DNA of 64,000 nucleotides from Penicillus capitatus (lineage: Eukaryota > Chlorophyta): assembly GCA_965649825.1 (NCBI GenBank), contig OZ287716.1, positions 175,797 through 239,796 of the forward strand. Direction: 5' to 3'. Below, one piece after another: positions 1-9,924 of this stretch (its first letter is position 1; each line of letters begins with the position of its first letter). The notes beneath the pieces were generated by a model. That model saw only the letters and a program-made list of their open reading frames with translations. It was not told the DNA's origin and did not search any database. The translations under genes were made by a program, and so were the position numbers.

Positions 1-2
1 TA

Positions 3-110
3 TTTAAGCGATCTCAGCTGAAGAACTTCGCATCAGTCATCGTCCGTTGTATGGTGGAGTGTTACGACGAAGCACCGTCGAAAAAGCCTTGTCTGCGTAA
101 GAGTATTTGA
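3..110 (+). CDS. C-terminal end of a gene cut by the window edge (uncertain)
   Basis: An open frame runs in from the left edge and stops with TGA at 108-110. The 35 residues are basic and include the stretch SVIVRCMVECYDEAPSKKPC. It could be the last exon of an unknown plus-strand gene. No domain is recognisable, and a chance open frame of this length is quite possible. Confidence 0.2.
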   Translation, partial: FKRSQLKNFASVIVRCMVECYDEAPSKKPCLRKSI

Positions 111-176
111 CAAAGGGAAGTTTTCATAAAGGAGATCTTAATAACAACGTCTATGTTTGGATAAGTAAAAAACTCT

Positions 177-497
177 GTGTACAGTTTGATCTGGCAGCAA
201 CAGACTTTCTTAAGGATCTATCAACGTGCTTCGACACTCGTCACCACTGCCATGCACCACGGCGCCGCCATGCCATTTTCTACGCACCGCCGATCTGCAG
301 AACGACATGAGCTGCTGCAAGATGAGCTGAGCAAACGCTTAGCCCAGGACCTGAAGGCAGCTGCAGTAGATCTTGAAACGAAGGAGATAAACAGAGATCT
401 TGTCCCGTGGTTCGGACTCACGCTGCCTCGTGGGCGCAGATCGACTTCAAAAACGGCGTCTTCGTATAGAAGTGACGTTTGGCTGACGTCATGCTGA
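177..497 (+). CDS. Hypothetical small protein or exon
   Basis: The open frame covers about 106 codons, with in-frame ATGs at 252 and 270 as the more likely starts. The middle, after the second ATG, is charged and helical in character (ELLQDELSKRLAQDLKAA), which looks more like coding sequence than the opposite-strand frame of similar length. No homologue or domain is recognised. The frame ends just before a TATA-like box at 512, so it would be the end of one gene, with another starting about 100 bp downstream. Confidence 0.25.
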   Translation: MYSLIWQQQTFLRIYQRASTLVTTAMHHGAAMPFSTHRRSAERHELLQDELSKRLAQDLKAAAVDLETKEINRDLVPWFGLTLPRGRRSTSKTASSYRSDVWLTSC

Positions 498-511
498 TAT
501 CGCCCGCCATC

Positions 512-517
512 TATAAA
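512..517 (+). promoter_or_regulatory. TATA-like box
   Basis: TATAAA in the context CTATAAAACC. It lies about 105 bp upstream of the ATGs at 616/620, the same spacing (about 90-106 bp) seen between the TATA box and ATG of the three proline-rich genes further right. This supports a plus-strand transcript starting near 540. Confidence 0.4.
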
Positions 518-619
518 ACCCACATCGCCTTTTGCCAGCGTCTTTAGAGAAACGCGATTTTGAATCCACTGCCTGCTCTGTTTTGAAACAACGCAAAAAC
601 CAACAGTGAAGTAAGATGA

Positions 620-880
620 ATGCCTCTGCCGACCAAAAAGAGATTTATGCGCGTGTTGTTCGTTCGTGCAGAGATGGACAGCATGACATCGATGTTCACG
701 TTCCAGCACTTGTGCAACGACGCGTCACAGTTTAGTGACTTTGGCTCGTTTAACGATCGAGACAGCTACTACTCCGACTCGGGCGACGCTGCATCTCGAT
801 ATACACATCACTTTACGCTGACCGTTCCGCACGTCGACCTGGACGACATAGACAAGGCCACTGGCTGGGCTTCAGCTTGA
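620..880 (+). CDS. Hypothetical acidic small protein
   Basis: An 86-codon frame follows the TATA-like box at 512. The second half is acidic and aromatic (DFGSFNDRDSYYSDSGDAA, then HVDLDDIDKATGW), which looks like real protein rather than random translation. A competing ATG at 616 opens a 39-codon frame, so the true start or an intron is unresolved; the ATG at 674 is another candidate. There is no recognisable family. Confidence 0.3.
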   Translation: MPLPTKKRFMRVLFVRAEMDSMTSMFTFQHLCNDASQFSDFGSFNDRDSYYSDSGDAASRYTHHFTLTVPHVDLDDIDKATGWASA

Positions 881-1227
881 AAGCCCATTGTACAAAGACG
901 TGTCAAGCTTACATCCGGGACGATGTCTCCTCTCTGGACGAAACCCTTTGGCATTTCTTTAAGTGCCAAAATTTTGTTGCTCGAACCCGAGCGCCTGTCT
1001 TTTTGAGTTTTTTCTTCTGCGGTCACTCTCTTATGTAGAGGGAATGAATGAACCGTTGTTGTTGGATACGATTCTGCCTAGAAGCTGGATCTGTTGTTGT
1101 ACGAGTACGATGTTTGATGTCTGTATAAGTCCTGGATGTAAGATGAGAGCATTATTGTCGAATTCTGAGATGACCATCACACATCATCCCTCTCACTCTT
1201 TCCCCCTCCATCATTCCGAATCTAGAG

Positions 1228-4200
1228 TCAGAGTGATGTGACAGGAGCCATGATGACTGCTCTACCTAATAGATCAGCAAAGTCATCTGCCGATGCGAAA
1301 TCTCCCGGGAGGCTGGTCTTGGATGTCTTATGTCTTTTCCTCGATCGCAGAGATTTGCCTTCCCTATAGAACAGACTCAGAACAGAAGGAGAGGGGTTGG
1401 GAATACGAGTCAGATGTGTCGGAAGAAAGGTCAGGAAACTCCTCCGTGGGCAGATCGATGTCCTCTGACATCTCACCTTCATCACTCGTTTCTTCATCTC
1501 CTTTCGACTCCAGATCGTCTGCACAAACCAACACAATATCATTCTGCATCAGAGTGTGGAGGTTGTCCAGTTGCCTTCGTCTGAAGAATCGATGCTGTCT
1601 TCATCTGCCTCCGCTATGTCTTGCATAAGATCAGAATAGTCAAACAGCTCGTTCGGCAGTTTTGTGTTCTCTTCGGTGGCTGATGCAAACATCTCATCCA
1701 GGCCGTCCTCCATGTCCACATCGTCACCCAAATCTAAGCTCTGCAAAGATTCGAGATCGTCGACACTATCATCCTGTTGCAGGAATGATCTCTGCTGATC
1801 GAGACTGTCTTTCTTCTGCGATGCTTTCGATTTCTTAAGATTCTTGGCCGTTTGCCGTGCCTCTCGTGCTTTCTTTACGCTTTGCAGAGTAAAATACTTG
1901 TGGAAAAAGAGATCCTCCTGTATACACACAGACATGTCGTCCGCAGAGGTGTGTCCATGATGATCCATCATCATACCGCTGGGACGTCTCTAGCCGCCAA
2001 AGAATCGAAAGTGGTCGATCCATGGTAAGGAGATGCAAGGGATGTTCCGGGAGTTGTGGGGATCCGTCCGTCAAACTCTGTCTTCGTTTTCGAATCTTTT
2101 CCATTCACAAATTTATCAAGGAATGCAAAAAGAGTGAGCTCCTGCAGAGGATCTCCACGAGAAACGGCGGACTGCGATGAAAGCAGAGATTCTGCCATTG
2201 AATGCACAACTGGATGATAGAAATGTCGTGCTGCACACAGTTCCCACAAACATGTCTGGTCGGCTCCACTATAAATCGGCTCCCTGCGTTCATCGACTGC
2301 ACAGGGACCATTTCTGCATGGTAACGATACCTATGATCAATTCTGTATGGATAGGAGGCCGATGCTGCCGTCGCTTCGCGTTTCTGTGGTGTGTTGATGT
2401 TTGAGTCCTCTGTCAAGTGTGATTGCTCTTCTGGTTGAAGGATGCCACTCTTGAGACCTGGCTTGAACTGATCAGCAGTTCAATGTCAACGCCCAAACTG
2501 TCACATCACATAGGGGAAAGCACCTTCATCAGTTCTGATGTGACCAAGAGGAACGCGCCGTAAAGACGAGGCTCGGCATTGCTGGCAACCTGCAGCAGTC
2601 TTTTCACGAATGCAGCCGCTCTGGAGAGACACGGATCATCTTTGATCGCCTAAGAAGGTCACACATTCAACCATCATCACTCCGATCGTGAAAAGCTCTG
2701 CCTTAAAGAGCGTCGAAATGAAAAGCGGAAGCCGTTTTGAATCTGCCATGTGTGGGTCCAAAATCTTTTCGTACATTGCCCGGTAGAGCCGATCCAGACA
2801 GTTTGCCTTCACTGGCAGAATCTGCGTGAGCAGAGCCATGACTTGTACACTGACACCAAAAGGCGCCACATGAATCATCCGAAACAGTCCCTGGGTGTGT
2901 TTCTCCAACAGATCGCCAAGTATCGAGGCGTCGGCGAACGGAAAGGATCGTCGGATTCCGGAGATCAAAGAACCAAAGATCGTTGCATCCACCTCTGAGC
3001 GTGCCGATGTCTTCTTGTGTTGGTGATGCTGTTTCCGTCGCTTTTTACTCCCAGAAGCAAGTTTCTTATTCTCTTCCTAAAACCACAGCACCTTCTGTTT
3101 GTGAGTCAGCAGATGCGACTCGAGACAGAGTAGACCTGACGCGCAAGGTCGTGTTTGCTGCCGATACTGCCATCCACCATTTGCTGAAAGAGTGTGAAGC
3201 ACATATCTATGTAAGATGTTGCTGTCTTCCTATCTGTCTCGTTGTGTTCATATTCGATCAGATTGAATGTTTGCAAGATGCGATGAATCGAACGAATGGT
3301 CGTCCCAGAGAGATAGACAAACTTCTCAACCTGGATCATCGTCATCTCACACATAATGGCGGCTCATACCGACCCTTTCTCACTTCTCTCAAAACGATGT
3401 GCTTCATACGTGGATGTCGGGCGATGAGTTTTGAAACAAGGAATGCCACTTTTGAACCGACCTTTTTCGACTTGTCTCCAAATTTGTGGATCAGAATCGA
3501 CAGGAGCTGTGCCTCTTGTTCAGGTTTACTGTAGAGCAAATCTGAAACGAGTGAAACGGCTTCGGAACGCAAATGTTCCAGAGGCGCCAGCGATGCCGAT
3601 TCCAAGCACGACACCAGACGGAGGAACTTTTGCTTCAGCCCATCCTCGACAAACCAAAGTATAAGATACTGCTGAGACGTTTCCTGATCTTTTAATAACT
3701 ACAGAAACGCGAAACGATCTCAGAGCAGCAAAAGAGAGCTGAGTTTACATGCAGAGGGCGATCTTCAAAGAACACAAGCTTGCGATCCGGCAAGAGGAAA
3801 CACTTGAAGATTTCTGCCAAAGCTTTGAGTGCATGAATCACGATGTCTCGACTGCCTTTCTGCTTTTCAGCTACACTCAGGAGATAGTCCAGTTCTTGTA
3901 TATTGGGCACAACAGCGTCTCGTATCAGCAATGAGAAGGCCGCAATCTTGTCGACATGTGTTCCTTGTTCTCTTACCTGGTGGATCTCTTAGATCACAGA
4001 ACACAGAGAGGCTGGACATACCTGCAACAGCCATTTGCCCTGTTTCTTGCTGGAATGCATGCGATACTCAAAAGCATCTTTCTCATTTTGACACAGATCG
4101 GAAGCTCTCTGACGTTGTTGTTGAATCTGAACATCGTTGAGGGACAATCCTTGTATGACATCTGGTTTCTCCAGCGAAGGCAATTCCTCCAGAGCCACGT

Positions 4201-4592
4201 GCCAGATGGGAGACATGGATTTTGGAAGAATGGATCGAGCCTTACGAAGCTCTGGGAAATACCATCGGCGAGAATCTCACGTGTATAGAGCACTTGCTTT
4301 TCATCTTCGCTGTTGATTTTTCCTCTGGTCCGCTGAGAATTTCCAACAAGGCGTGCTTATCGTATACATCTGTCTTGACCCCTCTTTTCTTCGGTTGTTT
4401 TCTTTGTATGTTCGTTCGCTGTTTGGGCGGTTTCTCCTGGCGAGATCTCTGCACTTTTTTCTTCTTCTTTTGCTCCGACAGTTTATTGTCGACCGAGTTG
4501 AGATCGATTGGGGGGTGGCCACTGTGTGGAGTGAGCTTCGGAGTGAATCCCAACTGCGACGCCACCTGTGCCACTTCTCGACGCAGATCCAT
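1228..4592 (-). CDS. CEBPZ: Ribosome biogenesis factor NOC1/MAK21 (CEBPZ family)
   Basis: NOC1/Mak21 partners NOC2 in exporting 60S pre-ribosomes from the nucleolus. Exons were recognised by family blocks read down the minus strand. A Lys-rich N-terminus starts MDLRREVAQVASQLGF. It is followed by the block with LEKPDVIQGLSLNDVQ, then the CBF-type helical repeats (IQELDYLLSVAEKQKGSRD with LLPDRKLVFFEDRPL, and SKPEQEAQLLSILIHKFGDK with ARHPRMKHIVLREV). The conserved C-terminal region follows (RAMYEKILDPHMADSKRLP; WELCAARHFYHPVVHSMAES with GDPLQELTLFAFLDKFV; EDLFFHKYFTLQSVKKARE). An acidic tail ends in ASADDFADLLGRA. At least six introns of about 30-60 nt interrupt it. The start lies only about 90 bp from the divergent NUP54 start. 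The family call is secure; individual exon borders are approximate. Confidence 0.88.
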
Positions 4593-4681
4593 AATGCCGC
4601 AAATGAAGACATCTCATCAGTTCCTGTCGATCGTTTTACGTATCGAATCGACGCTTTTGTGCGCGATTTCTTTTCGAAACG

Positions 4682-5695
4682 ATGTTCGGCTTTCAGCCCC
4701 CGTCACAGCAGCCTCCGCCCCAAGTCCGAATCAAGCTGTGTACTCATGCGTCAAGTGACTGGTGTTCAGGAGAACCTGAGGGAAACGGACACATTGACGG
4801 AGCTGTGTCACTTGGCTGAGGCTGTTCTGCCTCTTCCCGAAAACAAAGAATATCGTTTGAGGCGCATCTTTGTGGATATTGACGGCGAGAAACGCGATCT
4901 GAACAGTGTCCCCGTGCTGACGCCTCATGAACATGTCCAAGTCCGACATCAAGCGCAACGTCTCGGTATCGTTTCTGGGAGGTAGTCCAGCCCCCTCAAC
5001 GCCATCATGTTGTGTCGGACTCGTTGATGTGCCCAGTTGGTTACCAACGGCGGCAGTGGGCTTCGATGGCCTTAAGACACGATTTGTCTCTCAACAGAAG
5101 GCGATTAAAGATCAAGACGAGATGATCGCCTCCATGAAGACGAGACTTGAACGCGAGAGCATTTCTTATCGAAAGAATTGCGCGTAGAGACAACCTCTCT
5201 TTGAAAATCGCATAGACACAATGTCATCTGTTGCAGGGATCGATTGCAGAAATGGTCGAAGCTGATGCGACAGACAGAGACGGAACTGCTCGAATTGTTC
5301 AAACTAGCAGAAGAATGCACAACACGACAGGCAATTGACCAGTACACACGATCATCTGCCAATCCTTGCGGATGTGATGTCCTGTACGTATTTTGAACAG
5401 AGGGAAAACGGGAAGCAGCAAGAGCTCTCTCGGCAAAGTGACTGAAGAAGTTCAAGCAGTGCGGCGCCAAATTCAGCATCACAACTTAAAGGCTCGCGTC
5501 TTGGCGGTGGAGCAGGACATGTACATGCATGGAGTCCAGTCAACGGAGACAGGCAGTCGAGAACCTGCGAAAAATGTCGAGGAGAAGAGATTGCTACTCA
5601 GACAGAGCAGAGAAAAGCTCAGACGAGCACAAGGAAAGCTTGAGGAATGTGAGAGAGATGTCAACGTGATAAGGCATGGGGGTTCAATGTCATAA
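4682..5695 (+). CDS. NUP54: Nucleoporin Nup54-like central channel protein
   Basis: Nup54 forms the Nup62-Nup58-Nup54 coiled-coil complex of the nuclear pore channel. The N-terminus is MFGFQPPSQQPPPQ, with a GF dipeptide but no long FG region. A 46-nt intron (GTCCGA...TTCAG) then joins in phase to ENLRETDTLTELCHLAEAVL. The family's signature segment follows: WLPTAAVGFDGLKTRFVSQQ matches the PVPAVGFEDLKKR region of Nup54, and a coiled coil comes next (DEMIASMKTRLERES). The next exon reads KLMRQTETELLELFKLAEEC. An 83-nt intron leads to HHNLKARVLAVEQDM and a final charged coiled coil ending IRHGGSMS. The second intron's exact borders are unresolved. It is shorter than animal Nup54. It is divergent from NOC1, with about 90 bp between the starts. 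Confidence 0.55.
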
Positions 5696-5936
5696 TAGAC
5701 GCGACAGCAGCGTCCATCTCGTGCAAGGCTTTGATCATGAAACCCTTTTCGCCTCTGTATAAGGCGTTAATATACAGCGAGGAGCAAAACTCTCGACGTT
5801 TTTTATCTTATGCGCGAGACTTTTCGAATAAAGCGTGTGTTGGTGAGATCCGCATTTTCAAATCTCGATCGCGACAAGACTCGCCGAATAGATCATTGCG
5901 GCAAAGAATTCCGAGCTTGGACAGACAGGAAGATAG

Positions 5937-7016
5937 ATGACTGGAGGACTGGGATCTGTGTCTCGCGGTCTTTATAATGCATGGCGTCAAATCTGGGAAT
6001 CCAGTGCCGTTCTCGATGCTCAGCCTGTTCTAGCGAAGGCGAAAATCCGTTTTGCAAAGACCGTCGCCACTCTCGCTTTTGAATACGGCACACTCAAAGG
6101 TAAAGCGCGACTGTCCCGTCAGGACTTGAGTGTTACAGCGACAAAAGAAGTGCCGGTTACAGTGCCGCCGAATGTGACGAACGAAGAAGAGCATCTGTCA
6201 GAAAGCAAGGTTGCAGTGGTGATTCCTGCTCTGGTGACGAACAAAAAACACTCAGAGAATCTCCATCGCGTCATCGACTGCGTCTACCAGCAGTCCATGA
6301 CACCTTCTCTTGTCATTGTGGTCGATGACGGATCCCCTGTTGCACAGGCATCCATTCTTCGCCATTCATTTCCCCATTTAACTATTATCCGTTCTGAGCA
6401 AAATGAAGGTCCTGCTGCTGCCAGAAACAAAGGATTCAAGGCTGCGCGAAGAGCAAAAATGGACTTTGTTTGCTTCACCGATGCTGATTGTCTGCCAGAA
6501 AAGACATGGGTCGAAAACACGCTGAAGCATTTCGAACAGCACCCATTAGATGATATCATTGGTGGTATCACACGATCGTTCAATGGAAAGAACTATGTGG
6601 AACTGTTTCATGATGCCTTTGGAACGCTCAACGGCCGACTCCTGCCAGACGGTACGCTGCTCTATGCTGCCAGTTGCAATATGGGCGTCCGCCTGAACAC
6701 CGTTGCGGTAGAGTTTAACCCGGTGTTCTCCGAAGCGGCATTCGAAGACATCGATTTCTGTATCAATGCCAGAAAAGCTGGCGCAATTCTAAAGTCAGAC
6801 GAGAGTGTGCGGGTCGTCCACGACTACGATGCGTCTATGGAAGGGCTGATTAAGCAATTCACCCGCTATGGGCGATCTTCTTCTTTGATGCAAAAGCTCC
6901 ACCCATACTATCATTCATGGCTTGCAACGACACAGTCGGTGCCAGTCAAGAAATTCTCTCATGACGACGGGTCAGACTCATCTTGTTCGTTATTGGAGAA
7001 TCGAGGTTGGACTTAG
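5937..7016 (+). CDS. Family 2 (GT-A) glycosyltransferase, intronless
   Basis: The ORF is complete, 359 codons, with no introns. The GT-A nucleotide-sugar fold is clear: VAVVIPALVTNK starts the Rossmann-like core, SLVIVVDDGSP is the first acidic motif, and NEGPAAARNKGFKAARR is the typical helix. FTDADCLPEKTW carries the DxD metal-binding motif, NMGVR follows, and FEDIDFCINARKAG is the ED-x-DF acceptor/catalytic-base motif. VVHDYDASMEGLIKQFTRYG follows it. There is no signal peptide or clear membrane segment; the first 70 residues are a basic, family-foreign extension. This domain order is typical of bacterial rhamnosyl/sugar transferases, so bacterial origin is plausible but is inference. The acceptor sugar cannot be assigned. 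Confidence 0.85.
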   Translation: MTGGLGSVSRGLYNAWRQIWESSAVLDAQPVLAKAKIRFAKTVATLAFEYGTLKGKARLSRQDLSVTATKEVPVTVPPNVTNEEEHLSESKVAVVIPALVTNKKHSENLHRVIDCVYQQSMTPSLVIVVDDGSPVAQASILRHSFPHLTIIRSEQNEGPAAARNKGFKAARRAKMDFVCFTDADCLPEKTWVENTLKHFEQHPLDDIIGGITRSFNGKNYVELFHDAFGTLNGRLLPDGTLLYAASCNMGVRLNTVAVEFNPVFSEAAFEDIDFCINARKAGAILKSDESVRVVHDYDASMEGLIKQFTRYGRSSSLMQKLHPYYHSWLATTQSVPVKKFSHDDGSDSSCSLLENRGWT

Positions 7017-8018
7017 TAGTCGGAACGGTCTTATGAAATAACAGAACGGGCTGTTTTTTGAAAGGCTCTTTAATCTCTGTATATTTTGAAGCGTTTTTGC
7101 AGACGATAAAGGAAGTAGCAGACATAAATGATCTAGCACGATAAGATGAACGACGTAAACAGAACTGCTTCGAGTTTCCACAGATTCTAGTCAATCACAG
7201 TCAGGGATGTGCAGAATAAAGCGTTGATAGGAGATGCGATGACACGACAGGAGAGCACGCTACATTTCTGTAGTTAGCATCGTAGAGCCGTCGATCATCG
7301 TTTTCCTCATACTGTAAGGACCGAAGATATTGCAAACAGAGGTCTAAGCGCGTCGAGGCCATGAATAGAAACGCATCGGTCGGGTTTTCTTACAGAACGA
7401 GCAGTATATCATTTTATATGTAAACGTCCTGTCATTCGACAGTGACGTCTCTTGATCTAACAGAATTCAGTTTGATCACAGTGGTGGTGTAATGCTCTCT
7501 CATTCGCGAACACACGTCGTCATCTCTGTAAGACAAGATAGGTAGGCGGCGCCATGCTGCATTCTATTCTGTGGAGGCAATCTCCATCTGAGATAAACAC
7601 GCTGGCGGCTAAAAGGTTCCTTAAAAATCGTCTAGTGCATTCGACACAGGGAAGATTACGTGAGGTCTTTGACAGCAGTTCATTCTTACGCCATATCACT
7701 CTTTCCAAAACTAAAACCTCTGATATCACACTTCATTGTGTGTGGCAAAATACGAAAGGTAAAAAGAAAACAGAGAGCTTTGACAGCAGATCTTCTTTCA
7801 GCCTGTTTGCTGGACGCAACTCTACAACTGATAACGGTGTTTTCATCTTGTCTCTGTATCTGTATACTGTGACGTTGTTTAGAGAGGAGATTGTGTAAAG
7901 AATAGCTAACCTGTAGATCACTTCCTTAAAGTGCGATGATGTTGATCTGCGAGGCAGACTCGGATTTGGCGGCTTGTACTAGCTTCAATCCAGAACTGCC
8001 TTCACCGGCAGCCAGGCA
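7017..8018. other. Intergenic stretch without a recognisable gene
   Basis: AT-richer than its neighbours. The longest frame (7,554-7,898, plus) has low-complexity, unconvincing composition and overlaps open frames on both strands. No secreted S-type gene is seen here, unlike the regions left of arrays B and C. Confidence 0.5.
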
Positions 8019-8880
8019 TTAGGTAAGACGCCCATTGTTGCCTCCACTGTCAGCCAGAGCGGTCGGATGGCCTCCAGTGACGGCCAGAGCGGTCGCCAGA
8101 CAAAGAACTAGGCACCCACGGCGAATTCCCGCGGGCGCCAGACTGAGGTTTAGGCGCCCACGACAGCCTCCAATAGCCGCCAGACTTAGGGCTAGGCGCC
8201 CATGACGGACTCCAGCGGAAGCCAGAATGAGGACTATGCGCCACGACGGCCTCTTTTGGCCGTCAGATGTCAGGTAGGACGCCGCCACGACGGCCTTTGG
8301 TCGCTGAGAAGGCCTCCAGTAGCAGCATGAGAGCAGGATGCCGCCACGACGGCCTCTCTTGGACGCCAGATGTCGGTCAGAGATCATCGCTGACGGCCTC
8401 TTTTGGCCGTCAGACGTCAGGTAGGACGCCGCCACGACGGCCTTTGGTCGGTGAGAAGGCCTCCAGTAGCAGCGTGAGAGCAGGATGCCGCCACGACGGC
8501 CTCTCTTGGACGCCAGATGTCGGTCAGAGATCATCTCTGACGGCCTCTTTTGGCCGTCAGACGTCAGGTAGGACGCCGCCACGACGGCCTTTGGTCGCTG
8601 AGAAGGCCTCCAGTAGCAGCGTGAGAGCAGGATGCCGCCACGACGGCCTCTCTTGGCCGCCAGATGTCGGTCAGAGATCATCTCTGACGGCCTCTTTTGG
8701 CCGTCAGACGTCAGGTAGGACGCCGCCACGACGGCCTTTGGTCGCTGAGAAGGCCTCCAGTAGCAGCGGGAGATTGAGTAGGACGCCCATGGCGGCCTTT
8801 GCGCCGCCGCCAGACGTCAGGTAGGACGCCCATGGCTGCATCCAGTGTCGGCCAGATCGGTAAGTAGAACCCCCATGATG
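8019..8880. repeat. Tandem array A1 (147-bp higher-order unit)
   Basis: Degenerate units built around GACGGCCTC...GGCCGCCAGA. A higher-order unit of 147 bp is visible from the repeated GTAGGACGCCGCCACGACGG at 8,274, 8,421, 8,568 and 8,715. Because 147 is a multiple of three, both strands stay open for about 200 codons; those frames are read here as by-products. The same monomer family makes up arrays B1 and C1. Confidence 0.9.
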
Positions 8881-8934
8881 CAATTTTCTCTCCAATCACA
8901 GCGTGACCATAATCAGATTATGTAGGTCGGTCTC

Positions 8935-9630
8935 GACAGCCTCAGCTTCAGCAGCAGCAACACATCAGACAGCTATTCCAGGTCGGCCTCCATAGACTCA
9001 GCAGCAGCAACACATCAGACAGGTAATCCAGGTCGGCCTCGACAGCCTCGGCAGCAGCAACACATCAGACAGCTATTCCAGGTCGGTTTTGGCATCCTCG
9101 GCAGCAGCAACACATCAGACAGGTAATCCAGGTCGACCTCCATAGACTCAGCAGCAGCAACACATCAGACAGGTAATCCAGGTCGGCCTCGACAGCCTCG
9201 GCAGCAGCAACACATCAGACAGGTAATCCAGGTCGACCTCCATAGACTCAGCAGCAGCAACACATCAGACAGGTAATCCAGGTCGGCCTCGACAGCCTCG
9301 GCAGCAGCAACACATCAGACAGGTAATCCAGGTCGGTTTTGGCATCCTCGGCAGCAGCAACACATCAGACAGGTAATCCAGGTCGACCTCCATAGACTCA
9401 GCAGCAGCAACACATCAGACAGGTAATCCAGGTCGACCTCCATAGACTCAGCAGCAGCAACACATCAGACAGGTAATCCAGGTCGGCCTCGACAGCCTCG
9501 GCAGCAGCAACACATCAGACAGGTAATCCAGGTCGGTATCGGCAGCCTCGGCAGCAGCAACACATCAGACAGCTATTCCAGGTCGGTCTCGACAGCCTCA
9601 GCAGCAGTATCATTATCAAACAGGTAAAAA
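8935..9630. repeat. Tandem array A2 (50-bp unit, about 13 copies)
   Basis: CACATCAGAC recurs exactly every 50 bp (9,011, 9,061, 9,111, 9,161 ... 9,561). Three variant unit types (ending CCATAGACTCA, CGACAGCCTCG or TTGGCATCCTCG) are interspersed, showing homogenisation by local duplication. Each unit contains CAGGTAATCC, which resembles a 5' splice site, and a CAGCAGCAA stretch. Confidence 0.92.
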
Positions 9631-9730
9631 ACACGCCAGCCTCCTTAGAGCAAAACAGCAGATTTAGCACAGCCTCCATGAAAAAACACAGCAAATGGTC
9701 TTCTACACCCTCTATGCAAAAGCCAGCCAA

Positions 9731-9768
9731 CACAGAGCCAACCACAACAAAGCGATGGTGGAATGGCA
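9731..9768. repeat. Conserved 38-bp motif, cassette A
   Basis: Begins CACAGAGCCAACCACAACAA and ends GTGGAATGGCA. The same motif, nearly identical, occurs at the same place, between the array and the hairpin, in cassettes B (19,471-19,508) and C (31,086-31,123). The function is unknown. Confidence 0.8.
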
Positions 9769-9811
9769 GAAAGCATCACAAGAAAATAAAGTCCCTTTTT
9801 TATTTTTTTTT

Positions 9812-9830
9812 GTCACACTTTTAGTGTGAC
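9812..9830. terminator. Hairpin A downstream of the proline-rich gene
   Basis: GTCACAC-TTTTA-GTGTGAC is a perfect 7-bp stem with a 5-nt loop, flanked by T-runs on both sides. It lies about 95 nt past the stop codon of the minus-strand gene. Its position is conserved in all three cassettes, which suggests an RNA 3'-end or processing structure; that role is inferred. Confidence 0.55.
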
Positions 9831-9924
9831 ATTTTTTTGTTTTTTTGTTTTTAAATTTTCTTTGCTCAAAGAAAACAGCTTGAAAAAACTCAGAAGATCT
9901 GGATCTGCCCCCACCCTATTTGTC

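Noticed and set aside
221-709. 162-codon minus-strand ORF
   Set aside because: It overlaps the TATA-like box and two plus-strand frames with better amino-acid composition. It has a Ser/Arg-rich, shadow-like translation.
8019-8824. Long ORFs on both strands of array A1 (185 and 236 codons)
   Set aside because: A 49-codon repeat period keeps all frames open. There is no plausible start context or splice, and no conservation with arrays B or C as protein.
8960-9610. CRISPR-like array of regular repeats
   Set aside because: The whole 50-bp unit is repeated with no unique spacers, there are no cas genes, and the context is eukaryotic.
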